Both the position numbers and the translations under genes were made by a program. Below the pieces are notes generated by a model that searched no databases, had not been told where the DNA came from, and saw only the letters and a program-made list of their open reading frames with translations. Shown here one piece after another: positions 47,606 through 55,771 of a stretch of DNA of 64,000 nucleotides (position 1 is the stretch's first letter; each line of letters opens with the position of its first letter). Source of the stretch: Anaerolineae bacterium (GTDB lineage: Bacteria > Chloroflexota > Anaerolineae > 4572-78 > J111); the NCBI GenBank assembly GCA_022071955.1, contig JAJVIM010000020.1, positions 1 through 64,000 on the forward strand. Reading direction: 5' to 3'.

Positions 47606-47731
47606 CCGTGTTGCGGGTTACGTGTTGCGTAATCCGTAACTCGTAACCCGGCTTCTAAACTCTGTATTCTGACCCCTGGCTCCTAATTCCTAATTCCTAA
47701 TTCCTAATTCCTAATTCCTAATTCCTAATTC
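47606..47731. repeat. Heptamer array of 18 units
   Basis: Seven perfect CTAATTC units (47683-47731) are preceded, in the same phase, by eleven degenerate 7-nt units (CCGTGTT, GCGGGTT, ACGTGTT, GCGTAAT, CCGTAAC, TCGTAAC and so on). The array overlaps the last codons of hisF and supplies its stop. Confidence 0.85.
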
Positions 47732-48500
47732 CTGCCTTTTTGTGCCGCACTACAATTCCCTGCGATTCCAGATGCTCTTTAACCTGCCGGATGGAAATCT
47801 CTTTAAAGTGGAACAGGCTGGCCGCGAGTACCGCGCTGGCGTTGGCCTGCAAAATCACGTCGGAGAAGTGGGCCAGCGCCCCGGCCCCGCCGGAGGCGAT
47901 AACCGGAATATTGACTACCTCGGTGATGGCTTTGGTCAGCGGCAGATCAAAACCGGCTTTGGTGCCGTCGGCGTCCATGCTGGTTAGCAGAATTTCACCC
48001 GCGCCGCGTTCCTGGCACTCTTTGGCCCACGCCACCGCATCGAGGCCGGTGCGTTGCCGCCCGCCGTGGGTGGTGGTTTCCCAGCCCGGCCCATCCAGCC
48101 GTTTGCGGGCATCGATGGCCACCACAATGGCGTTGCTGCCAAAGGCTTTGGCCCCGGCGGTAATCACGGCCGGGTTGCGCACGGCGGCGGTGTTGATGCT
48201 CACTTTATCGGCCCCGGTGGAAATGATGGCGTGCATATCATCCAGGCTGCCAATGCCGCCGCCTACGGTGAAGGGGATGAACACGCTCTCGGCCACGCGC
48301 CGGGCAATATCCAGCATCAGCCCGCGTCCCTCGTGCGAGGCGGTAATATCCAAAAAAACCAGTTCATCCGCGCCTTCGCGGTCGTAAATTTGGGCCTGCT
48401 CCACCGGGTCGCCGGCGTCGCGCAGGTTAACAAAATTGATGCCTTTGACCGTGCGCCCGTCTTTTACATCCAGGCATGGAATGACTCGTTTGGCTAACAT
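47718..48500 (-). CDS. hisF: Imidazole glycerol phosphate synthase subunit HisF
   Basis: The cyclase half of IGP synthase, which joins PRFAR with ammonia from HisH and releases AICAR, a purine intermediate used by PurH. The 260-residue TIM-barrel protein has [16 protein letters not shown] (catalytic Asp11), [12 protein letters not shown], the second catalytic Asp in [14 protein letters not shown] (about 130), and [12 protein letters not shown]. The start at 48500 follows GGAGC; the longer frame adds residues not found in the family. The last four codons (GIRN) lie in the heptamer array. Confidence 0.96.
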   Translation of the reverse strand: MLAKRVIPCLDVKDGRTVKGINFVNLRDAGDPVEQAQIYDREGADELVFLDITASHEGRGLMLDIARRVAESVFIPFTVGGGIGSLDDMHAIISTGADKVSINTAAVRNPAVITAGAKAFGSNAIVVAIDARKRLDGPGWETTTHGGRQRTGLDAVAWAKECQERGAGEILLTSMDADGTKAGFDLPLTKAITEVVNIPVIASGGAGALAHFSDVILQANASAVLAASLFHFKEISIRQVKEHLESQGIVVRHKKAGIRN

Positions 48501-48570
48501 AGGTTGCTCCGTTTGAATGGCGAATTGCAAGGCTGGTTGGCCCGCATTATTCGTATTGGGCAATTATTCA

Positions 48571-48771
48571 GAGGATAACATCCTGAGCAGGCCATAGGCC
48601 GTATCGAAGGGTGCTATCCTCATCGCATAAACACCCTTCGATACGCGCTCCACTCCGTTTCGCGCTACTCAGGATGCCAATGCGGTATGGTTGAATAGTC
48701 TCAGTAGATCCAAATTTACCGTAGGGCGGGCATCCCTATGCCCGCCGGTAGAGGCATAGGGATGCCTCTAC
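48571..48771. repeat. Cluster of palindromic elements between the TrpF-like gene and hisF
   Basis: A nested inverted repeat, CATCCTGAG / CTCAGGATG (48579, 48668) around CGTATCGAAGGGTG / CACCCTTCGATACG (48600, 48632). Then come two adjacent hairpins: GGCGGGCAT / ATGCCCGCC (48725, 48738) and GTAGAGGCAT / ATGCCTCTAC (48748, 48762). The gap holds no gene. Confidence 0.75.
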
Positions 48772-48800
48772 TACCAGAAAATTGGATATACTGAGTCTCG

Positions 48801-49475
48801 CTATTCGCTATTTTTTGCCTGCCGCACAAACGCGGCCACTTTATCCCAATCTTTGGCGACCGGGTCGCCGGGCAGGTTGGTGCCGGTGTTGCTATCCACG
48901 CCCCACGGTTGGGCCACGGCGATGGCCTGCCGCACGTTGGCCGGTACCAGCCCGCCGGCCAAAATCACCCGCGCCTGCCCGCCAACCTGCTCAATAATCT
49001 GCCGGCTGATGGCCCAATCGTGGGTCACACCCGTTGCGCCGACGCCGGGCATGCCGCTCACTTTGGTATCGAGCAGGAGAATATCTGATACCGGCGCAAA
49101 CTGCCGCGCCACATTAATGCTGCCCGGCCCATCCACGTGAATGGCTTTCATCAGTTGCACGCCGTCCGGCAGGCGCTCGCGCAGCTGGGCCATCGCCTCA
49201 ACGCCTACCGCGCCGGTGTCGCTGGAAATGTGGATAACGTCCGGCTGCACCGCCGCGGCCATGCGCAGAATTTCGGCGGGGTCGGTGCTCATGGTTAACG
49301 CCGATGAGACAGCTTTGCCGCGCAGCGCATCGGCGATGGCCCGCGCCTGCTCAAAGGTCAGCTCGCCGAACACCTCGCCGTAGTCACCGGCTACAAAACC
49401 AATCTGATCAACGCCCAGCTCAACCATTTTTAACGCACCGGCCACCGAGGTTGCCGCGTAAATTTGCACAATCAT
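48801..49475 (-). CDS. TrpF-like (phosphoribosylanthranilate isomerase-like) protein without catalytic Cys
   Basis: A 224-residue TIM-barrel protein. The middle and C terminus align well with TrpF: ELGVDQIGFVAGD, LLLDTKVSG (the family's catalytic Asp), ILAGGLVPANVRQAI, and a GVDSNTG phosphate-binding end. In TrpF the first strand reads VKICGIT with a catalytic Cys; here it is MIVQIYAATS, with no Cys. No other trp genes are in the window, and it overlaps hisA by 4 nt. It may have another activity on a related ribosyl compound or be structural. An active PRAI cannot be excluded. Confidence 0.75.
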   Translation of the reverse strand: MIVQIYAATSVAGALKMVELGVDQIGFVAGDYGEVFGELTFEQARAIADALRGKAVSSALTMSTDPAEILRMAAAVQPDVIHISSDTGAVGVEAMAQLRERLPDGVQLMKAIHVDGPGSINVARQFAPVSDILLLDTKVSGMPGVGATGVTHDWAISRQIIEQVGGQARVILAGGLVPANVRQAIAVAQPWGVDSNTGTNLPGDPVAKDWDKVAAFVRQAKNSE

Positions 49476-50233
49476 GCGTGCGCCACCTGCATCGCTTCGG
49501 CCAAATCCACTTTGCCGGCGTACAGCGCCTTGCCAATAATCAGCCCCTCCAGCCCTTTGGCTTCGCTGGCTTTCACTGCGTGAACATCATCCAGCCCGGC
49601 CACGCCGCCGGAAACAATCACTTTAAAGCGCTGGGCCGGATTTTGAGCCGCGTTACCGGCTTCGGCCAGGGCCACCGCCGCGGCCAGGTTAACGCCTTGC
49701 AGCATGCCGTCGCGGGCAATATCGGTGTAAATTACGTGTTTCAGGCCGGCGGTCTGGATGATTTTCACCAGATCGAGCGCATTGGTATCGGCCAGTTGCC
49801 GCCAGCCGTGGGTAGCCACTTTGCCGGCGCGGACATCCAGCCCCAGCGCAATGTGCTCGGCCCCAAACTGGCCCAAAATATCGAGCATCTGGCGGGGGCG
49901 GTCGGCGGCCATTGAGCCGATGACTACCCGGCTGACGCCCATGTTCAGCGCGCGCTCCACATCCGCCGGGCTGCGCAGCCCGCCGCCAAACTGCACCGGC
50001 ACGTTCACCCGGTCCAAAATGGCCTGGAGGGCATCGATATTTTTGGCGGCTTTGGCCGGGTCGCCAAACGCGCCGTCAAGATTGACCACGTGCAGCCAAT
50101 CCGTACCAATGGTTTCCCACGTTTCGGCAATGGCCGCCGGGTCTTCGCCGTAAATTGTTTCGGCGTTGGGATCGCCCTGCGTCAGGCGCACGCATTTTCC
50201 ATTTTTTAAATCGATGGCAGCATAAATCTGCAT
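49472..50233 (-). CDS. hisA: ProFAR isomerase
   Basis: Fourth step of histidine synthesis: the Amadori-type isomerisation of ProFAR to PRFAR. The 253-residue TIM-barrel protein has MQIYAAIDLKNGKCVRL (catalytic Asp8), VQFGGGLRSPADVE, the second catalytic Asp in YTDIARDGML (about 170), and IVSGGVAGLDDV. Length is typical. It overlaps the TrpF-like gene downstream. HisA and TrpF are known to share fold and chemistry, which makes the neighbouring Cys-less TrpF-like protein notable. Confidence 0.96.
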   Translation of the reverse strand: MQIYAAIDLKNGKCVRLTQGDPNAETIYGEDPAAIAETWETIGTDWLHVVNLDGAFGDPAKAAKNIDALQAILDRVNVPVQFGGGLRSPADVERALNMGVSRVVIGSMAADRPRQMLDILGQFGAEHIALGLDVRAGKVATHGWRQLADTNALDLVKIIQTAGLKHVIYTDIARDGMLQGVNLAAAVALAEAGNAAQNPAQRFKVIVSGGVAGLDDVHAVKASEAKGLEGLIIGKALYAGKVDLAEAMQVAHA

Positions 50234-50292
50234 GTTCGTTTCCTTGAAAACAGGATTCAGTTAGTGTCTTTTGTTTTTCACCACTCAAAAAG

Positions 50293-50358
50293 GTGGCGAG
50301 TTGCAAGTAGCGGGTGGCGGGTAAAAACGCGCCACTTGCCACCCGCCACTCGCAACCG
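50293..50358. repeat. Heptamer array with inverted halves
   Basis: Five 7-nt units (GTGGCGA, GTTGCAA, GTAGCGG, GTGGCGG, GTAAAAA) followed by complementary units (CGCGCCA, CTTGCCA, CCCGCCA, CTCGCAA). It can fold into a long imperfect hairpin between hisH and hisA. Confidence 0.8.
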
Positions 50359-50412
50359 ATTACGCCCAAGGGCGTGGTGGCAAATATTCCAGGTCTGTTT
50401 TTCACGCTATCT

Positions 50413-51033
50413 TTAGCTGGCTTTTTCGGCCAGTTCCACAAAATTTTTGAGAATTTGCAGGCCGACCTGCTGGCTTTTTTCCGGGTGAAACTGGATGGCG
50501 CAGACGTTGTCGCGGGCCACCACCGAGGCGTAATTCAGCCCGTAATCGGTGGTTGCCACCACGTGGGCCGGGTTTTGCGGCCGGGCGTAGTACGAATGGG
50601 CAAAGTAGGCAAAGTCGCCGTTGTCAATGTGGTTGAGCAGCGGGTGCGGCTGCGCCGGGTGAATTTGGTTCCAGCCCATGTGCGGCACGGGTAACTCGGT
50701 GGTGGGGAAACGCACAATTTTGCCGGGGAAAATGCCCAGCCCGGTGTGCTGACCCATCTCTTCGCTTTCATCAAACATCAGTTGCAGGCCAACGCAAATG
50801 CCAAACAGCGGTTTGCCAGCCCGCAGCGCGTCGAGCACCGGCCGGTCCAGCCCGCGCTGGCGCAGGTTGTCAATGGCGTCGCCAAACGCGCCGACGCCGG
50901 GCAGCACCACCGCGCCGGCGTCTCGCACGGCCTGCACCGATTCGGTGATGTCGGCATCCGCGCCAACGGCCTGAAACGCCTTTTGCACGTTTCTGAAATT
51001 GCCTACGCCGTAATCGATAATTGCCAGTTTCAT
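50413..51033 (-). CDS. hisH: Imidazole glycerol phosphate synthase subunit HisH
   Basis: The class I glutamine amidotransferase half of IGP synthase; it delivers ammonia to HisF. The protein (206 residues from ATG 51033) has DYGVGNFRNV, LPGVGAFGDAIDNL, the nucleophile Cys in FGICVGLQLMFD, and the His/Glu pair in AIQFHPEKSQ. The start was set at ATG 51033; the longer frame opens with TTG inside a repeat. An array of 7-nt repeats begins 7 nt upstream of the start codon. Confidence 0.96.
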   Translation of the reverse strand: MKLAIIDYGVGNFRNVQKAFQAVGADADITESVQAVRDAGAVVLPGVGAFGDAIDNLRQRGLDRPVLDALRAGKPLFGICVGLQLMFDESEEMGQHTGLGIFPGKIVRFPTTELPVPHMGWNQIHPAQPHPLLNHIDNGDFAYFAHSYYARPQNPAHVVATTDYGLNYASVVARDNVCAIQFHPEKSQQVGLQILKNFVELAEKAS

Positions 51034-51039
51034 AAAAAA

Positions 51040-51161
51040 AGTTCTCAATTCTCAGTTTTTAGTTTTGAGTAATGAAATTACAATCACTCGCTTGCAAACC
51101 GCCAATTTCTTACTAAGAAACCGCCAACTTCTTACTAAGAAACCATCAATTTCTTAGTAAG
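51040..51161. repeat. Heptamer array and 22-bp tandem repeat upstream of hisH
   Basis: 51040-51074 has five 7-nt units (AGTTCTC, AATTCTC, AGTTTTT, AGTTTTG, AGTAATG). 51096-51161 has three 22-bp tandem copies beginning AAACCGCCAA or AAACCATCAA, each carrying the palindrome TTTCTTACTAAGAAA or its variant; a partial fourth copy follows. The tandem palindromes look like stacked protein-binding sites. Confidence 0.75.
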
Positions 51162-51267
51162 AAATTTACCGTTTCTTTACGTGTAATTTAACTTTGCCGG
51201 TGAGCAAAAGCAGCAACTCCAGATTAAATTAGGACTTACGCAGTTGAATAATGATCGAGCAAGGATC

Positions 51268-51335
51268 AACCACGGAGGCACGGAGACCACTGAGAATTTT
51301 ATAAAAAACTCTGTGAACTCTGTGTCTCCGTGGTT
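51268..51335. repeat. CCACGGAG-type inverted repeat
   Basis: AACCACGGAG (51268) and CTCCGTGGTT (51326) bound a 68-nt imperfect hairpin with inner ACGGAGACC / TGTGTCTCC pairing. Similar CCACGGAG repeats are common in intergenic DNA of environmental bacteria (from memory). Confidence 0.65.
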
Positions 51336-51380
51336 AAAAACATTGACGATGACCTCAAGTGCGTAACTCTTATAAATGTC

Positions 51381-51415
51381 AAACTTAAAACTTAACACTC
51401 AAAACTCAAAACTAA
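51381..51415. repeat. Heptamer array at the hisB 3' end
   Basis: Five 7-nt units (AAACTTA twice, ACACTCA, AAACTCA, AAACTAA). The last contains the hisB stop codon (51412-51414). Confidence 0.75.
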
Positions 51416-52011
51416 ACAGTGAGTGTGCCTTTGGTGCTGGGCACCTGGCCGGCCAGCCGCGCATCGGGGCGAAGGGCCATATCCAGCGCGCGAGCCAGCG
51501 CCTTGAATAACGCTTCGGCTTTGTGGTGATCGTCGGTTCCGGCCAGCAGGCGGGCGTGCAAATTGAGTTTGCCTTCGTGGGCCAGGCTCTCAAAAAAATG
51601 GGGGATGAGCGTGGTGGTAACCTGCCCAATGCGGTCGGTGCGAAACTCGCCGTCAAATACAAAGTAGCCGCGCCCGCCAAAATCCACCGCCACCAGCGCC
51701 AGCGCCTCGTCCATTGGCACAATGGCGTGGCCCATGCGGGTAATGCCTTTGCGGTCGCCCAGCGCCTGAGCCAGCGCCCGGCCGAGCACAATACCCACAT
51801 CTTCCACGGTGTGATGCTCATCAATGTGCAGGTCACCGCGGGCAGCCACGGTTAAATCAAAGCGGGCGTGGCGGGCCAGCGCGTGCAGCATGTGGTCCAA
51901 AAAACCAACGCCGGTTTGCACGTTAGCCTGGCCGCTGCCATCCAGATCCAGGCTGATTTCGATGTTGGTTTCGCCGGTGGTGCGGGTAACGGTTGCGCTT
52001 CTATTTGCCAA
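51412..52011 (-). CDS. hisB: Imidazoleglycerol-phosphate dehydratase
   Basis: Sixth step of histidine synthesis: dehydrates IGP to imidazole acetol phosphate. The 199-residue protein is the single-domain form (no phosphatase half). It has [16 protein letters not shown], the manganese-binding [11 protein letters not shown] (about residue 63) and [18 protein letters not shown] (about 158). The start is TTG 52009-52011, preceded at 7 nt by AAGGAG inside the end of the HAD gene; overlap is 11 nt. As hisB lacks a phosphatase domain, histidinol phosphate must be hydrolysed by another protein. Confidence 0.96.
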   Translation of the reverse strand: MANRSATVTRTTGETNIEISLDLDGSGQANVQTGVGFLDHMLHALARHARFDLTVAARGDLHIDEHHTVEDVGIVLGRALAQALGDRKGITRMGHAIVPMDEALALVAVDFGGRGYFVFDGEFRTDRIGQVTTTLIPHFFESLAHEGKLNLHARLLAGTDDHHKAEALFKALARALDMALRPDARLAGQVPSTKGTLTV

Positions 52012-53032
52012 GAATCAACTCCTTTAAATGGTTGGGGTGACCCAGAATCACGTTGGCTTTGCACGCTTCAAACGCGGCGCGCTGTTCATCCCGGTTGTAA
52101 GCCCCTTCCAAACAGGCGATGGCCGTAAACGGGACGGTTTGGTTGGCGGCTTTGGCGGCCTGAATGTCGCCGACATTGGCTCCCACCAGCGCCGAGTGAG
52201 CCGGCGTCGGTTGCAACTGGCGCGCCGCTTCCAGCAGCGACCACGGCGCGGGGATGGGTTTGGCTTCGGCCTGGCGCAGTTCGTTAAGGGTGACCAGCGC
52301 CTGAAAATAGACGTCAATTTTTCTGGCTTTGAGCGACCGTTCCACTTCGCTGCGGGGCCGGTCACTGACGACGGCCAGCGGCAGTCGCTCGCTCAGTTGG
52401 CCGAGCACCGCCGGGTCAATCACCAGCGATTCGTGTTCGGTAAAGCCGGTGCCTTGAATGATGATGGCCGGCTCGTCGTATTCGCGTTCAAACAGGTCCG
52501 CGCCAAGGTACAGCTCCTGAAAAATGCGGCCCACAATGTTGGTTTTAATGATGTCGCCGCTGGAAATCAGCAGATGCCGGTTTTCTGTGGGCAGCGCCCG
52601 GTGCGCTCCCTCCAGCCCGCCGCCGTGTGCGGCCACATCGCCGGCCAGTTGGGCGATGTCTTTTCGCTGGCGCAGTTCATCCACGGATACGCGCAGAATG
52701 CCGCCGGCAAACTGCAAGTAGGCCAGCAGCGCCGGCACGTGAAATTTAGACGGGAAGGTTGGCGTCGGTACCGGCGGCAGCATCTCGACAAAATAGATAA
52801 CGAGGGCTTTACTCAAGTCCCAGTAGTTGGTGAACTGCCCTGTTTTTTGCAGCAAAACTACGTCGTCTGCTGTGAGGAGAGGTTCTTTGGCGGGGGCCAG
52901 CCCCAGCGCGCGTTCCAGATAAAGCTGGACGGTTTGGCGGACAACTTCCCGGTACGAAAATTTGACATCGATAAGAACATCGTAGCAGGCAAAAATGAGC
53001 GCGTCAATGTTTAGCCTGGGACGATAACTCAT
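52001..53032 (-). CDS. HAD-like protein with degenerate catalytic motif (pseudo-phosphatase?)
   Basis: A 343-residue protein that resembles the HAD subfamily found next to hisB/hisC in Chloroflexota and haloarchaea (TIGR01548-like, from memory). It shares its [20 protein letters not shown]-type cap and the SYREVV context. HAD motif I should read FDxDGVL, with the first Asp as nucleophile; here it is FACYDVL (Ala15, Tyr17). Motif II (VVSDRPRS) and the motif III Lys (AKPIP) remain. Motif IV is altered (VGANVGDI in place of VGDxxxD). Phosphatase activity is therefore unlikely. It overlaps hisC by 4 nt and hisB by 11 nt and has been kept intact, so a non-catalytic or new role is implied. Confidence 0.8.
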   Translation of the reverse strand: MSYRPRLNIDALIFACYDVLIDVKFSYREVVRQTVQLYLERALGLAPAKEPLLTADDVVLLQKTGQFTNYWDLSKALVIYFVEMLPPVPTPTFPSKFHVPALLAYLQFAGGILRVSVDELRQRKDIAQLAGDVAAHGGGLEGAHRALPTENRHLLISSGDIIKTNIVGRIFQELYLGADLFEREYDEPAIIIQGTGFTEHESLVIDPAVLGQLSERLPLAVVSDRPRSEVERSLKARKIDVYFQALVTLNELRQAEAKPIPAPWSLLEAARQLQPTPAHSALVGANVGDIQAAKAANQTVPFTAIACLEGAYNRDEQRAAFEACKANVILGHPNHLKELILGK

Positions 53033-54132
53033 ATGGCTTGCAATCCTTGCTCCAGCCGGGCCATCTGTGCCGGCGTGCCAATGCTGATGCGGATGTGGTC
53101 GGACAGCCGGGCGGAATTGTAATAGCGTACCAAAATACCGTGGCCGGCCAGCGCTGCTTTCACCTCGGCCGCCGGCCGCCCTTCAACCCGGCACAGTACA
53201 AAATTGGAGTGGCTGGGGTAGGGCGTGAGCCAATCAAACTGGCGCAGGGTTGCAAAAAACTTCTCGCGTTCGGCCATCAATTTATCAACACTGGCCAGCA
53301 GCCGGGCGCGGTCTTGCAGCGAGACCAGCGCGGCGATTTGCCCGGCCACATTCACGTTGTAGGGCTGTTTGATTTTCCACAAATGCTCGATGATGTTGAG
53401 CGGGAAAGCGCCGTAACCCACGCGCAGCCCGGCCAGCCCGGCCCATTTGCTGAACGTGCGCAGCACAATCAGGTTGGGGTAATCGCGCACCCACGCTATC
53501 CGGCTGCCGCCGCAAAATTCAATGTAGGCTTCATCCAAAATAACAATGGCCGGCAAGGCCAGCAGCCGGCGTAAATCGGCGTCGGGCAGCAGCGAGCCAT
53601 CCGGGTTGTTGGGCGAGGTGGCAATGATCAACTTGGGCGGCGAGTCCGGGCCGGCAAACTGGGCCTCAACTTCGTTTAGCGGGATGGAGAAATCGGCGCG
53701 CCGCCAAACGTTGACCACCTCCACGGCGTTGATGTCGGCATCAAAACTGTACATGCCAAACGTGGGCGGCAGGTTGACCAGTTTGTCGCCGGGGTTCAAA
53801 AACAGGCGCATCACCAGATCGATGAGTTCATCTGCGCCGTGGCCCACCAGCAGATAATCGGCGGGCAGGCCGGTGTAGTCGGCCAGCGCGGCCCGCAGCT
53901 CGCGGCTTTCGGGGTCGGGGTAAATGTGCAGGTAGGGCGCGGCGGCCAGCGCCTCGGCTACGCGCGGCGATGGGCCGTAGGGGTTTTCGTTGGCGTCTAA
54001 TTTGATGATGTCTTCTGGCCGGCGGCCAAGCTGCTGTGAAAGAACTTCAAAGGGTAAAATAGGGGTATACGGTTTTGACTGGACAACGCTGTCGCGGATA
54101 AGAGCGCTGGGATCAAAAACTGTCGTCGTCAA
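53029..54132 (-). CDS. hisC: Histidinol-phosphate aminotransferase
   Basis: Seventh step of histidine synthesis: PLP-dependent transamination of imidazole acetol phosphate with glutamate. The 367-residue protein is a fold-type I aminotransferase with KLDANENPYGPSP, VGHGADELIDLVMRLF, ATSPNNPDGSLL, LDEAYIEFCG, and the PLP-lysine motif RTFSKWAGLAGLRVGYGAFP (Lys about 234). Length is typical. It overlaps the genes on both sides by 4 nt (ATGA), showing tight coupling. Confidence 0.96.
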   Translation of the reverse strand: MTTTVFDPSALIRDSVVQSKPYTPILPFEVLSQQLGRRPEDIIKLDANENPYGPSPRVAEALAAAPYLHIYPDPESRELRAALADYTGLPADYLLVGHGADELIDLVMRLFLNPGDKLVNLPPTFGMYSFDADINAVEVVNVWRRADFSIPLNEVEAQFAGPDSPPKLIIATSPNNPDGSLLPDADLRRLLALPAIVILDEAYIEFCGGSRIAWVRDYPNLIVLRTFSKWAGLAGLRVGYGAFPLNIIEHLWKIKQPYNVNVAGQIAALVSLQDRARLLASVDKLMAEREKFFATLRQFDWLTPYPSHSNFVLCRVEGRPAAEVKAALAGHGILVRYYNSARLSDHIRISIGTPAQMARLEQGLQAI

Positions 54133-54440
54133 GTTGAAAACCTTTCATCGCGGTAGCGGCCCTGGGCAGCCTGGCGCATGTACGTTTCTTCAACCCAGGT
54201 GAAATAACCGCCGTAATCCAGGCTAAAGCCGCGGCACATAATAATGTAGCCCACCGCTTCGCCGGCGGCGTCAAAAGTCAGATAGGCTTCGCCGGCCAGC
54301 GGATCGACCAGCAGCGTTTTGATAGCGGCTTCGGTTTGCGGCCACTCGTCGCTGGCAGCGTCCTCTTCGAATTCGTGGCTTTCGCGCATCAGGGCTAAAA
54401 GCTGGCTCTGGTCATCCGGGCTGACTGGTTTGATTTTCAT
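54129..54440 (-). CDS. Truncated GNAT acetyltransferase-like protein
   Basis: 103 residues that match the first two thirds of a small GNAT N-acetyltransferase ([54 protein letters not shown]). The acetyl-CoA-binding motif (normally Q/RGxGxG/A after the VRPEYRG strand) is replaced by GRYRDERFST and a stop, and motif B is missing. It overlaps hisD and hisC by 4 nt on each side, so its present end is fitted to the operon. It might be a remnant kept for coupling or a small binding protein; full acetyltransferase activity is doubtful. Confidence 0.65.
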   Translation of the reverse strand: MKIKPVSPDDQSQLLALMRESHEFEEDAASDEWPQTEAAIKTLLVDPLAGEAYLTFDAAGEAVGYIIMCRGFSLDYGGYFTWVEETYMRQAAQGRYRDERFST

Positions 54441-55771
54441 AACCGCCTCCTTGCGGCTGCTGCGTGAGCATCGAGTCCCTCGGCCTGGGCCAAAGTGGCC
54501 GCGGCTCTACCGATAGCGGCGGCTTCGGCGGCGTCCAGACCAAAAACGCTGATAATTTTGGTGAAATCACGAACACTCAACGGGCTGGCAAAGCGAGCCG
54601 TGCCCATTGTCGGCATCACGTGGGTGGGGCCGGCAGTGTAATCGCCCAGCACCTCAAAGGCGTGCTCGCCCAAAAAGACGCCGCCGGCGTGCTGAACTTT
54701 GCCCAGCAAGGCCCACGGATCGGCCACGTGCAAACAAAGATGCTCCGGCGCGTACAGATTGTTCAATTCCACTGCCTCGGCCAGGCTGGCGCAGAGCACG
54801 CCGCCACCCTGATTTTGCAGGCTTTCGGCGATGATTTCGGCCCGGCTGAGCGTTTCGAGCTGGCGGCCAATTTCTACCTGCACCGCTTCGGCCAGGGGGC
54901 GGCTGGGCGTCACCAAAATAGCCGAAGCCAGCACGTCGTGTTCGGCCTGGGCCAGCAGATCCGCGGCGACAAGCTGCGGGTTGGCGGCGTCATCGGCAAT
55001 GACCAGCGTTTCTGTGGGGCCGGGCAACCCGTCGATATCGACCAGCCCGAACACCTGTCGCTTGGCCAGGGTGACAAAAATATTGCCGGGGCCAACAATT
55101 TTGTCCACTTTGGGCAGCGTTTCGGTGCCGTAAGCCAGCGCGCCCACGGCCTGCGCGCCGCCAAGTTTGTAAACCGCATCAACGCCGGCCACTTTGGCCG
55201 CGGCCAGCAGCACCGGCGCAATCTGGTCGCTGCGACCGCTGGGGGTGGTCACTACTACCTCTGGCACGCCGGCCACGCGGGCGGTAACGGCACAGTGGAG
55301 CAGGGTGCTGGGGTAGGGCGCGGTGCCGCCGGGCGCGTACACTCCCACCCGTTCCAGCGGGCGGATCATCTGCCCCAGCGCGCCACCGCTGGCCCGCCAG
55401 TCGAGCCAGCTTTGGGCCGGCTGTTTTTGGTGAAAAGCGCGAATGCGCTCGGCGGCAAAATGGAGCGCGTCGCGCAGTTCCGCGGGGATGCCGGCGTAAG
55501 CGGCGTCGATCTCGGCTTGCGGCACAGCCAGTTGGGCCAGCCGGACGCCGTCAATTTTTTCGGTCCAGTCGATGACAGCAGCGTCGCCGCGCCGGCGGAT
55601 GTCGGCCAGAATGCGGCGCACGGCCTCTTCCAGTTCCAGCACTTCGCCAAAAACACGCTCGATGCCTTTGGCCAGGCTGGGCGTTAATTTAACCTCGCCC
55701 ACCGGCGCGCGGCGCAAAATGCCGGTTTTGGCTTCGGCAGCGGAATACAATCGAAACAGATCAGCGGGCAC
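54437..55771 (-). CDS. hisD: Histidinol dehydrogenase
   Basis: Last two steps of histidine synthesis: oxidises L-histidinol to L-histidine with two NAD+, using zinc. The 444-residue protein has [61 protein letters not shown], the zinc-site AQAEHD, the catalytic APEHLCLH (Glu/His, about 336) and [12 protein letters not shown]. Length is typical. It overlaps hisG upstream by 11 nt and the truncated GNAT gene downstream by 4 nt. Confidence 0.97.
   Translation of the reverse strand: MPADLFRLYSAAEAKTGILRRAPVGEVKLTPSLAKGIERVFGEVLELEEAVRRILADIRRRGDAAVIDWTEKIDGVRLAQLAVPQAEIDAAYAGIPAELRDALHFAAERIRAFHQKQPAQSWLDWRASGGALGQMIRPLERVGVYAPGGTAPYPSTLLHCAVTARVAGVPEVVVTTPSGRSDQIAPVLLAAAKVAGVDAVYKLGGAQAVGALAYGTETLPKVDKIVGPGNIFVTLAKRQVFGLVDIDGLPGPTETLVIADDAANPQLVAADLLAQAEHDVLASAILVTPSRPLAEAVQVEIGRQLETLSRAEIIAESLQNQGGGVLCASLAEAVELNNLYAPEHLCLHVADPWALLGKVQHAGGVFLGEHAFEVLGDYTAGPTHVMPTMGTARFASPLSVRDFTKIISVFGLDAAEAAAIGRAAATLAQAEGLDAHAAAARRRL

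Noticed and set aside
46099-47731. Possible CRISPR arrays
   Set aside because: The repeats have 7-nt units in direct contact, with no 20-40 nt spacers and no cas genes.
54464-55687. 407-codon open frame on the plus strand
   Set aside because: Antisense shadow of hisD.
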